Positions 1 through 6,035 of a DNA stretch of 6,295 nucleotides are shown piece after piece. Numbering within the stretch: position 1 is the first letter of the stretch; every line of letters begins with the position of its first letter. Below the pieces are notes generated by a model. That model did no database searches. It was not told where the DNA came from and saw only the letters and a list, made by a program, of their open reading frames with translations. This stretch comes from Selenomonadaceae bacterium. GTDB lineage: Bacteria > Bacillota > Negativicutes > Selenomonadales > Selenomonadaceae. The DNA is taken from positions 1-6,295 of the forward strand of contig JAFTEG010000407.1 in the NCBI GenBank assembly GCA_017453765.1. The letters are read 5' to 3'. A program made the position numbers and the translations under genes.

Positions 1-72
1 AGGTTCGCCGCCTTCCAATACGCTGACGACGCTATTTGTAGTTCCTAAATCTATACCTATAACTTTACTCAT
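1..72 (-). CDS. dnaK: Chaperone DnaK (Hsp70), N-terminal fragment
   Basis: DnaK is the cytoplasmic Hsp70 chaperone. It binds exposed hydrophobic peptides under ATP control and works with DnaJ and the nucleotide-exchange factor GrpE. Only the first 24 codons are in the window, read leftward from an ATG at 72-70; the gene continues beyond the left edge. The translation begins [18 protein letters not shown], which contains the Hsp70 signature IDLGTTNS (phosphate loop 1 of the actin-like ATPase domain). A strong Shine-Dalgarno GGAGG (complement of 81-85) sits 8 bases before the ATG. The grpE stop lies 176 bases upstream on the same strand, so the two are probably one operon in the usual grpE-dnaK order, although the gap is filled by a repeat array. 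Identity is very secure despite the short length. Confidence 0.95.
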   Translation of the reverse strand, partial: MSKVIGIDLGTTNSVVSVLEGGEP

Positions 73-80
73 ATTATTTT

Positions 81-85
81 CCTCC
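81..85 (-). promoter_or_regulatory. Ribosome binding site of dnaK
   Basis: On the minus strand the sequence reads GGAGG, then 8 A/T-rich bases, then ATG. It is the only non-repetitive stretch between the repeat array and dnaK, so the array has expanded up to the ribosome site but not across it. Confidence 0.75.
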
Positions 86-93
86 AAAAAACT

Positions 94-145
94 ATCGATC
101 GATGGATCGATGGATCAATGGATCAATGGATCGATGGATCGATGG
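94..145. repeat. Tandem 8-bp repeat ATGGATCG, block A of the grpE-dnaK spacer
   Basis: Six full 8-bp units plus half a unit in perfect register: 94-101 (variant ATCGATCG), 102-109 ATGGATCG, 110-117 and 118-125 ATGGATCA, 126-133 and 134-141 ATGGATCG, and 142-145 ATGG. Every unit carries one GATC. The block lies wholly in the grpE-dnaK spacer. Its complement reads CCATCGATC, close to the CTATCGATC core of the neighbouring block B, so the two blocks are inverted copies of related units. Function is unknown. Low divergence between units points to recent slippage-type expansion. Confidence 0.9.
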
Positions 146-158
146 TTTTCTATCGATC
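137..158. other. Stem-loop at the junction of repeat blocks A and B
   Basis: GATCGAT (137-143) is the exact complement of ATCGATC (152-158), with the 8-base loop GGTTTTCT between them. Further pairing outward is possible because block A units are near-complements of block B units. In the grpE-dnaK mRNA (minus strand) this would form a hairpin roughly 65 to 90 bases upstream of the dnaK start. No long U run follows, so it does not look like an intrinsic terminator. It could affect mRNA processing or stability, or simply result from the inverted repeats. Confidence 0.5.
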
Positions 159-251
159 TAACAACTATCGATCTATCGATCCAACCACTATCGATCTAGC
201 CACTATCGATCCAGCCACTATCGATCTATCGATCTATCCACTATCGATCTA
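150..251. repeat. Tandem 15/23-bp repeat with CTATCGATC core, block B
   Basis: Units all start with CTATCGATC: 150-164 (15 bp, ends AACAA), 165-187 (23 bp), 188-202 (15 bp), 203-217 (15 bp), 218-240 (23 bp), then 241-251 (truncated). The 23-bp version is the 15-bp unit with one extra 8-bp step (TCGATCTA-like). The order 15-23-15-15-23 suggests higher-order duplication. The last copy runs into the grpE gene: its final CTA (249-251) is the complement of the TAG stop. Blocks A and B together hold 14 GATC sites, at 97, 105, 113, 121, 129, 137, 155, 170, 178, 193, 208, 223, 231 and 246. Confidence 0.9.
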
Positions 252-836
252 ATTATTCACAACTTGTACCATGCTGGGACGAATCACTTTGCCGCGTGCC
301 ATGTAACCGCTCTGCAATTCGGCGGCAATCATACCGTCTTCCTTAGTCTCGTCTTTCACGGTACCTACTGCCTGATGAAAATTCGGGTCGAACACTTTGC
401 CCGCCGTTTCAATCGGTTCAAGTCCGTGCTTGCCCATTGCCGCAACAGTTTCCATGCGAATCATTTTAATGCCCTTGCGCAAACTTTCGGCGTCCGAATT
501 TTCATTTTCCGCCGCCTCCGACGCTCTGCTTAAGTTATCCAAAAGCGGCAGTAAATCTTTCACAAACGCCTGTTCAATCGTAGCGGCAAGTTCCAACTTT
601 TCTTTCGCAGTACGCTTGCGGAAATTATCAAAGTCCGCCTGCAGTCTTAACAGCCTGTCATTCTTCGCGGCCAGTTCGCCTTTCAACTTTTCATTTTCCG
701 TGACCAGTCCCAAATCCGGTACCGCATCTTTTTTTTCTCCATTTAAATTTATATCTTCGGTTTTTGATAAATCTGCGTTGATATCCGCACTGTCACCGTC
801 CTCATTTTCAAGCTTTATCTTCTTCTCTTCTGCCAA
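249..836 (-). CDS. grpE: Nucleotide exchange factor GrpE
   Basis: GrpE is the cytoplasmic nucleotide-exchange factor of DnaK: a dimer that opens the DnaK nucleotide cleft to release ADP, and also a thermosensor. The protein is 195 aa, a usual length. Residues 1-45 are acidic and low-complexity (disordered tail), about 45-110 form the long dimer helix including DNFRKRT (70-76) and LLPLLDNL (95-102), and about 140-195 form the beta domain. The family signature is intact: FDPNFHQAV (149-157), 19 residues, then GYMARGKVIRPSMVQV (177-192). The start is TTG (836-834). No ATG or GTG lies between it and the in-frame upstream TAA, and GAGGGG (complement of 845-850) sits 8 bases before it. The stop TAG overlaps the repeat array. 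dnaK follows on the same strand; hrcA, often the gene before grpE, is absent. Confidence 0.96.
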   Translation of the reverse strand: MAEEKKIKLENEDGDSADINADLSKTEDINLNGEKKDAVPDLGLVTENEKLKGELAAKNDRLLRLQADFDNFRKRTAKEKLELAATIEQAFVKDLLPLLDNLSRASEAAENENSDAESLRKGIKMIRMETVAAMGKHGLEPIETAGKVFDPNFHQAVGTVKDETKEDGMIAAELQSGYMARGKVIRPSMVQVVNN

Positions 837-844
837 TTCCTCAA

Positions 845-850
845 CCCCTC
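845..850 (-). promoter_or_regulatory. Ribosome binding site of grpE, supports the TTG start
   Basis: The minus strand reads GAGGGG, 8 bases, then TTG at 836-834. This purine site is what supports initiation at the non-ATG codon, since no ATG exists in frame before the upstream stop. Confidence 0.6.
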
Positions 851-880
851 TCTTTGAAGTTGCTAAAGATTAACACCAAT

Positions 881-895
881 TAGACAAAAAGTCTA
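881..895. other. Short perfect inverted repeat TAGAC-N5-GTCTA upstream of grpE
   Basis: TAGAC (881-885) and GTCTA (891-895) are exact complements around a five-A spacer, about 45 bases upstream of the grpE start. The location suits an operator or a small mRNA-leader hairpin for grpE-dnaK. Arms of 5 bp are short enough to occur by chance in AT-rich DNA, and the sequence does not match the CIRCE consensus, so no regulator can be named. Confidence 0.3.
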
Positions 896-917
896 TTTCC
901 TTTTTCATAAAGTTTTT

Positions 918-1029
918 AGGGAATAGGGATGAGGGATTAGGGAACAGGGAACAGTGATAAATGATTAAGGATTAAGTATTAATGATTAGATTTGCTAACA
1001 CCTAACTGCTAATTGCTAATCGCTAAGCT
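918..1029. repeat. Degenerate heptanucleotide (7-bp period) array, 16 units
   Basis: The spacer between the divergent grpE and ileS genes splits exactly into sixteen consecutive 7-mers without slipping. They fall into three families: AGGGAAT/AGGGATG/AGGGATT/AGGGAAC/AGGGAAC (918-952), AGTGATA/AATGATT/AAGGATT/AAGTATT/AATGATT/AGATTTG (953-994), and CTAACAC/CTAACTG/CTAATTG/CTAATCG/CTAAGCT (995-1029). The period is kept while the unit drifts gradually, as expected from repeated slippage plus mutation. It resembles in kind the short tandem heptanucleotide repeats known from some cyanobacteria, but nothing else here suggests a cyanobacterium. It fills most of the region where promoters for both genes would be expected. 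The last unit merges into the palindrome CTAAGCTTAG (1023-1032). Confidence 0.88.
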
Positions 1030-1110
1030 TAGGCAGGAAAAATTTGTCTTTTAAGCGAATAAGGCAATTTCAATGCGCATGCAGAAAAAATATTTGGCGA
1101 GGTGAAAACT
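1030..1110 (+). other. ileS leader region, no recognisable T-box or clear promoter
   Basis: This 81-base stretch between the heptamer array and the ileS start is too short for a complete T-box leader and lacks the conserved antiterminator motif. TTGTCT at 1044-1049 could act as a -35 box, but no good -10 lies 16-18 bases downstream. Small palindromes (ATGCGCAT at 1073-1080 and GCATGC overlapping it) are present. The only confident element is the ribosome site at its end. Confidence 0.4.
1099..1105 (+). promoter_or_regulatory. Ribosome binding site deciding the ileS start (TTG 1111)
   Basis: GAGGTGA matches seven consecutive positions of the anti-Shine-Dalgarno complement AGGAGGTGA and lies 5 bases before TTG at 1111. 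The alternative GTG at 1102 lies inside this motif and would have no ribosome site at usable spacing, so TTG 1111 is the better start. Confidence 0.7.
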
Positions 1111-4100
1111 TTGTATAAAAAAGTTGATACGAATTTAAATTTTGCAAGCCGCGAAAAAGAAGTTGAAAATTTTTGGGCAGAAAAAAATATTGCACAAAAG
1201 GCGATTGAACAGCGCGAAGGTTGCAAGGATTTTACATTTTATGACGGTCCGCCCACTGCCAACGGCAAACCGCACATCGGTCACGTCTTAACGCGCGTCA
1301 TCAAGGATTTATTTCCGCGCTACCACTCAATGAAGGGTGAAAAAGTTTTACGCAAGGCCGGTTGGGACACGCACGGTTTGCCGGTTGAATTGGAAGTTGA
1401 AAAACTTATCGGCATTAACGGCAAGGAGCAAATTGAGGCTTACGGCATTGAACCTTTCATCAAAAAATGTCGCGAATCGGTTTGGAAGTACAAAGGCATG
1501 TGGGAGGAATTTTCCGGCGTCGTAGGTTTTTGGGCTGACATGGATAATCCCTACATCACGTATGAAAATTATTACATTGAGTCCGAATGGTGGGCGCTGA
1601 AAAAAATTTGGGAGAAAGATTTACTCTACAAAGGTCACAAGGTTGTGCCGTACTGTCCGCGTTGCGGTACGCCGCTTTCAAGTCACGAAGTTTCTCTCGG
1701 CTACAAAGATTTGAAAGAGCGTTCGGCAATGGTCAAATTTAAATCTGCCGACGAAGACGCTTACTACTTGGCATGGACGACTACCCCTTGGACGTTGCCT
1801 TCAAACTTGGTTTTATGCGTCAATCCCAAAGTTGATTACGTGAAAGTAGAAGTCAACGGCGTTAAATACATTTTAGCGGCGGCGCTTGTCGATACGGTAT
1901 TTGAAGGCGTCGAAGGCGAAAGAAAAGTTTTGGCTACGTTCAAAGGCGCGGAGCTTGAATATAAAAAATACGAGCCGCTTTATCCTTTTGCAGACGAGAT
2001 TGTAAAAAATAGCGGCAAGCCGGCATTTTTCATAACGTGCGACGATTACGTTACGACGGAGGACGGCACCGGCATTGTTCACTGCGCACCGGCATTCGGT
2101 GAAGACGATAACCGCGTTTGCAAAAAGTACGGGACGCCGTTCATTCAGTTTGTCGACGGTAAAGGCAATATGACGGCTGAAACGTCTTGGGCAGGGACTT
2201 TTGTTAAGGACGCCGACCCGCTGATTTTGAAGGACCTGCGCGAAAGCGGCAAACTTTTTAAAGCGCCGGTATTTGAACACAGTTACCCGCACTGTTGGCG
2301 CTGTGATACGCCGCTGATTTACTACGCGCGTGAGTCATGGTTTATCAAGATGACGGCGGTTAAAGAAAATCTGCTTAAGAATAACGCCACGATAAATTGG
2401 TTGCCGCCTACGATTGGTACCGGCAGGTTTGGCGATTGGCTTGAGCATGTGCAGGATTGGGGAATTTCGCGTAACCGTTACTGGGGTACGCCGCTTAATA
2501 TTTGGGAATGTTCCTGCGGTCACCAACATTCTATCGGCTCGATTGAAGAGTTAAAGTCTCTGTCGAAAAATTGTCCCGCCGATATCGAACTGCACAGACC
2601 CTACATTGACAACGTAACTTTTGAGTGTCCGAAATGCGGCGGCGAAATGCATCGCGTACCTGAAGTGATTGACTGCTGGTTTGACAGTGGCGCAATGCCT
2701 TTCGCGCAGTGGCATTATCCTTTTGAAAACAAGGACGTTTTTGAGGAGCGGTATCCTGCTGACTTTATCAGTGAGGCGGTAGATCAGACGCGCGGCTGGT
2801 TTTATTCACTGCTTGCGATTTCGACGTTGCTGTTTGATTCCGCGCCGTTTAAAAATTGTATCGTAATGGGACACGTGCAGGACAAAGACGGTCAAAAAAT
2901 GTCGAAGTCAAAAGGCAACGCGGTAGACCCGATGGAAGCGCTTAAGCAACACGGCGCTGACGCAATTCGCTGGTACTTTTATGAAAACAGCGTTCCCTGG
3001 CTGCCGAAGAGATTTTCGGACGCCGCAGTTACCGAAGGTCAACGCAAATTCTTGGGGACGCTGTGGAATACCTACGCCTTCTTCGTGCTGTACGCGAACA
3101 TTGATGAGTTTGACGCGACTAAGTACACGCTTGACTACGACAAACTCAGCGTTATGGATAAATGGTGCCTGTCACGTCTCAACACTATGGTTAAAACCGT
3201 CGACGAATGTTTAGCCGCGTACAAGGTGACTGAAACGGCTAAGGCGTTGCAAAGTTTTGTTGACGAACTTTCAAATTGGTACGTCCGCAGAAGTCGCGCA
3301 AGATTTTGGGCGAAGGGCATGGAGCAGGATAAAATCAACGCATATATGACGCTGTACACTTCCCTTGTCACGTTTGCAAAAGTTGCCGCGCCGCTTGTAC
3401 CTTTTATCACGGAAAATATTTACCGCAACTTGGTCTGTTCGATTGACGAATCTGCGCGGGAGAGCGTTCACCTTTGCGATTACCCGTCCGCTGATGAAAG
3501 TTTAATCGACGCTGAACTTGAAAAAAATATGGCGCTGGTTACGAAAATCGTAGTGCTGGGACGCGCCGCGCGTAATGCCGCGAATATTAAAAACCGTCAG
3601 CCCGTTGCAAAGATGTTTGTCAAGGCGGTTGAACTGCCGAAGTATTTTGTTGAGATTGTCGAAGATGAACTTAATGTTAAGTCCGTCGAGTTCCGCGCAG
3701 ATATGGAAGAGTTCGTCAAGTATAACGTCAAGCCGAATTTCCGCGTACTCGGCAAAAAAGTCGGCAAGCTTATGAGTGAAGTTAAAAACGCGTTGACTAA
3801 GATTGACGGCGCGGCGGCTAAGGCAGAGCTTGATAAAAACGGCGAATTTAAACTTGCATTGAGCGGCGGCGAAGTCACTTTGACGACGGAAGACATTGAA
3901 ATTGCCATTGAACAAAGTGAAGGTTACAACTGTCAAAACGATAACGACGTTGCAATAGCACTGTCTACGACTTTAACGCCGGAGCTTATCGAGGAAGGCT
4001 TTGTGCGCGAAATTATCAGCAAGGTACAGACAATGCGCCGTGACAGTAAATTTGAAGTCACTGACAGAATTAAAATCTACGCGGCGGGTAATGACAAGCT

Positions 4101-4263
4101 TGCCGACGTCATTAAGCGTAACGCGGCGGAAATTCAGACTGTGACACTTTGCGACGAAATTATTTTTGACGATGCTAAAACCGGTTTAATCAAAATGTCC
4201 CATAACGCTAAGGAATGGGATATCAATGGCGAAAAAATTTTGCTCGGCGTGGAAAAGATTTGA
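1111..4263 (+). CDS. ileS: Isoleucine--tRNA ligase (long, eukaryote-like IleRS)
   Basis: This cytoplasmic class I synthetase charges tRNA-Ile with isoleucine and edits misactivated valine. Counting from TTG 1111 (1050 aa; GTG 1102 would add 3 residues): the HIGH motif is at 55-58 in GKPHIGH, GWDTHGLPVE follows near 85-94, a cysteine pair CPRCG is at 182-186, and the CP1 editing domain spans roughly 190-400 with WTTTPWTLPSN (222-232) and GTGIVHCAPAFGEDD (319-333). RNRYWGTP is at 454-461, a putative zinc knuckle pairs C467/C469 with C506/C509, CWFDSG is at 522-527, and KMSKS is at 596-600. A helical anticodon-binding domain and a long C-terminal extension follow. The length, the VPYCPRCGTPLSSHE context and the absence of the Cys-rich C-terminal zinc motif of the ordinary bacterial form place it in the long (type 2) class. 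All motifs are intact. It is divergent from grpE, and the next gene starts 81 bases downstream. Confidence 0.97.
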   Translation: MYKKVDTNLNFASREKEVENFWAEKNIAQKAIEQREGCKDFTFYDGPPTANGKPHIGHVLTRVIKDLFPRYHSMKGEKVLRKAGWDTHGLPVELEVEKLIGINGKEQIEAYGIEPFIKKCRESVWKYKGMWEEFSGVVGFWADMDNPYITYENYYIESEWWALKKIWEKDLLYKGHKVVPYCPRCGTPLSSHEVSLGYKDLKERSAMVKFKSADEDAYYLAWTTTPWTLPSNLVLCVNPKVDYVKVEVNGVKYILAAALVDTVFEGVEGERKVLATFKGAELEYKKYEPLYPFADEIVKNSGKPAFFITCDDYVTTEDGTGIVHCAPAFGEDDNRVCKKYGTPFIQFVDGKGNMTAETSWAGTFVKDADPLILKDLRESGKLFKAPVFEHSYPHCWRCDTPLIYYARESWFIKMTAVKENLLKNNATINWLPPTIGTGRFGDWLEHVQDWGISRNRYWGTPLNIWECSCGHQHSIGSIEELKSLSKNCPADIELHRPYIDNVTFECPKCGGEMHRVPEVIDCWFDSGAMPFAQWHYPFENKDVFEERYPADFISEAVDQTRGWFYSLLAISTLLFDSAPFKNCIVMGHVQDKDGQKMSKSKGNAVDPMEALKQHGADAIRWYFYENSVPWLPKRFSDAAVTEGQRKFLGTLWNTYAFFVLYANIDEFDATKYTLDYDKLSVMDKWCLSRLNTMVKTVDECLAAYKVTETAKALQSFVDELSNWYVRRSRARFWAKGMEQDKINAYMTLYTSLVTFAKVAAPLVPFITENIYRNLVCSIDESARESVHLCDYPSADESLIDAELEKNMALVTKIVVLGRAARNAANIKNRQPVAKMFVKAVELPKYFVEIVEDELNVKSVEFRADMEEFVKYNVKPNFRVLGKKVGKLMSEVKNALTKIDGAAAKAELDKNGEFKLALSGGEVTLTTEDIEIAIEQSEGYNCQNDNDVAIALSTTLTPELIEEGFVREIISKVQTMRRDSKFEVTDRIKIYAAGNDKLADVIKRNAAEIQTVTLCDEIIFDDAKTGLIKMSHNAKEWDINGEKILLGVEKI

Positions 4264-4312
4264 ACGTGGCGTAAATATTTGATTGACAAAAAATATATCG
4301 CGTCAACCGGAT

Positions 4313-4327
4313 GCAACGTCACGTTGC
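4313..4327 (+). other. Small stem-loop between ileS and the DUF1919 gene
   Basis: GCAACG (4313-4318) and CGTTGC (4322-4327) are exact complements around TCA. The hairpin lies 49 bases after the ileS stop and just ahead of the next ribosome site. Only TTT follows, so it is at best a weak terminator. It might instead mask or expose the AAGGA site 5 bases downstream. Confidence 0.3.
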
Positions 4328-4332
4328 TTTGA

Positions 4333-4337
4333 AAGGA
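4333..4337 (+). promoter_or_regulatory. Ribosome binding site of the DUF1919-type gene
   Basis: AAGGA lies 7 bases before the ATG at 4345, with a T-rich spacer. It supports the real start being in the 4345 frame, that is, upstream of the poly-G frameshift rather than at a codon in the downstream frame. Confidence 0.65.
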
Positions 4338-4344
4338 AGTTTTT

Positions 4345-5260
4345 ATGGAGATTAACGGTAAGCCGCGCATTGTCATATGGATTGTCTCACCTGACCAACG
4401 CTTTATCGGCGGCGCGGTAAATATTTTGGAAAGGCAGTTTAACGGCGTCGAAATTGTCGGCGTAACGGCGAATACTAAAATTGCGGCGAAAGATAATCAC
4501 GGTCGCGCAGTTCCGTTCATACCGATACAAGAGCTCTCCGGCAAAGGGGGGGGGGTACGACGTTATCCTTGTTGCCGGTGCGCAGGAAATCGGTATGTCA
4601 GAAGTCACGAAGTTTGCACGTGCAATTAATTTCGACACCGATAAACTTTTGGGCGATTGGATAGTTTGCATACCGGGATTTACCCTTCAAAAATATCGGC
4701 AATTGCAAAGGTCGCGGCTTTCCATTTTTTCAATGCACTGTTTTGGCGGACTTATCAGCCATACGCTGGGCTTGCCGTTTCTCTCTCCTTTTGTAAATCT
4801 GTATCTTAAAGAAAAAGATTATTTAAGATTTTTGAGTAATCCTCACTTCTTCATTAACAAAAAACTTGTATTCGAGAGAATATCAGATGATTTAACTGAA
4901 ATACCAAATAACTATCCGATTTTTTCTCTTGGCAATATTTCTTTACGCTTTCAACATTACACGGAAAAAAAAGAATGCATACAAAAATGGACAGCCCGCA
5001 AGCAACGCATTAATTGGTACAACATTTTAGCTGTAATGAATACGGAAAATCCTGACGTAGCTGAAGAATTTGATAATTTACCGTATGGAAAGAAAATTTG
5101 CTTTGTGCCGTTTAAATCCAATTTAGATTCGGCATTTTACATTAATCCGAAAGTTATAAAAGGAAATGTAGTCATTGCTTTATCAAATGTTGTCCCTATG
5201 TTTTATGATATATTCGATATGCTTTTGTACGGCAAGAAAACGCCGCTGATTGAAATGTAA
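4345..5260 (+). pseudogene. DUF1919-type polysaccharide biosynthesis-like protein, frameshifted at poly-G
   Basis: As read, the ATG frame ends early at 4629 (94 aa). The rest of the protein is in the +1 frame, to the stop at 5258-5260. Removing one G from the run at 4546-4555 restores a single 304-aa protein. Restored residues 1 to about 125 look like a small Rossmann-type domain (RIVIWIVS near 8-15, YDVILVAGAQEIGMS near 71-85). About 126-270 match my memory of DUF1919, a family linked to exopolysaccharide or capsule genes: FSMHCFGGLISHTLGLPFLS (128-147), NLYLKEKDYLRFL (151-163), FQHYTEKKECIQKW (202-215), RKQRINWYN (218-226), GKKICFVPF (248-256). No signal peptide or membrane segment is visible, so it is probably cytoplasmic. 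The biochemical reaction is unknown. AGGAAA before ATG 4595 could in principle give an internal start. GC falls sharply in the C-terminal half. It could be phase-variable, decayed or misread. Confidence 0.8.
4546..4555 (+). repeat. Homopolymeric G10 tract at the frameshift point
   Basis: Ten consecutive G follow GGCAAA. With 10 G the frame leads to VRRYPCCRC and a stop at 4627-4629. With 9 (or 6 or 12) it reads Gly-Gly-Gly-Tyr-Asp-Val-Ile-Leu and stays open for 234 more codons. Long G runs inside coding sequence are typical slipped-strand contingency loci, and also typical sequencing-error sites. Confidence 0.9.
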
Positions 5261-5264
5261 CTAC

Positions 5265-5271
5265 AAGGTGG
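5265..5271 (+). promoter_or_regulatory. Ribosome binding site of the STAND-like NTPase gene
   Basis: AAGGTGG lies 8 bases before TTG at 5280. It favours TTG 5280 over TTG 5250, which would overlap the upstream stop and has no ribosome site. The site begins 4 bases after the preceding stop codon, so the two genes are likely coupled in translation. Confidence 0.6.
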
Positions 5272-6027
5272 TAAAGTTTTTGGGCAGTATTAAAATCAAC
5301 ACAGAAACTGCTGTAAGTGACATAACCTCGACGAATAATCAAAAATTTTTTGTCGACCGTGACTCTCAAAGCCATGTATTTAATAAAAAACTTAATGGCG
5401 TTTTTAATGGCGGTCACGATTTAATTTATTATGCAGGTACCGGCGGTATAGGCAAGAGTGCTTTAATCAAAAAACTTGAACACGATCTTAGCAGTAAATC
5501 AACAACCTTAATATTTAAATCTGTCAGCTATGACTTTACAAGCGGCACTGATATGTTGACGGTGTTAAATGCGCTGAAACAATTATTGAGCGATAAATAT
5601 CAGGTAGAATTTCCGTTTTTTGAAAAAGGCTGTTTCAGCTATTACAAGAAATGCGGCGATGAAGCCGGTAAAAATCAGATTGAAAAAATTTGGAATGAAA
5701 GTACAGTCTTTAGCAAGTTTCGGAAAAAATTGGATACAGCAGGTCAACAATTATATAACGCAAGTAACGCCGGTAGGGTTATGGGTGAAAGTATAGCAGC
5801 ATTAGGTTATATTGCCGAAGGTATACCGATGTTTAGGCTTGCAAAATTTGCCGTTGACTTTTTAGACAAGCGCATTACCGAAATTCAAAACATTAGATTG
5901 GAAAATGAATCGGATTACAGAAATATTATTGCGGAATTGGAAAGAAGGGAAAAACACACTTCGCCGGAAGCCATTAAAGAATATCTGCCGACACTTTTCG
6001 CTATGGATATTTCGCATTGGCTTGCAC

Positions 6028-6035
6028 AAAAAAAA
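6028..6035 (+). repeat. Homopolymeric A8 tract at the frameshift point
   Basis: Eight A between CAC and TATTTTTGG. With 8 A the frame reads AQKKYFW and stops at 6045-6047. With 9 A, or a -1 slip, it reads AQKKIFLVVFLDTYE. The run contains the heptamer A-AAA-AAA, a known type of slippery site for -1 frameshifting. No obvious strong downstream stem-loop is seen within the next 15 bases. Confidence 0.85.

Noticed and set aside
94..251. The repeat arrays as a CRISPR array
   Set aside because: Units are 8-23 bp and contiguous, with no unique spacers of constant length, and no cas genes are visible.
846..872. Degenerate CIRCE-like element on the minus strand (TTAGCA ... GAGGGG) upstream of grpE
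   Set aside because: Only the first six bases of the left arm match TTAGCACTC, the right arm matches poorly, and the arms are too close together. It is not distinguishable from chance.
264..873. Overlapping + strand open frames across grpE
   Set aside because: They are Cys/Arg- or Ser/Phe-rich antisense shadows of grpE with no ribosome site and no domain sense; grpE itself carries its full family signature.
3502..3936. 144-aa minus-strand open frame inside ileS, and similar antisense frames elsewhere in it
   Set aside because: They lie wholly within the intact ileS, are antisense, and show no recognisable motif. High-GC third positions in ileS explain the missing stops.
4283..4311. Perfect -35 box TTGACA after ileS as a promoter for the DUF1919-type gene
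   Set aside because: At 16-18 bases spacing the -10 position is G/C-rich (near ACCGGA). The AT-rich TATATC is only a few bases away, so no usable -10 exists.
4481..5260. A separate gene starting at TTG 4481
   Set aside because: No ribosome site precedes it, and its first 20 or so residues are an out-of-frame reading of the upstream domain. The sense begins exactly after the G run, so a frameshift is the better explanation.
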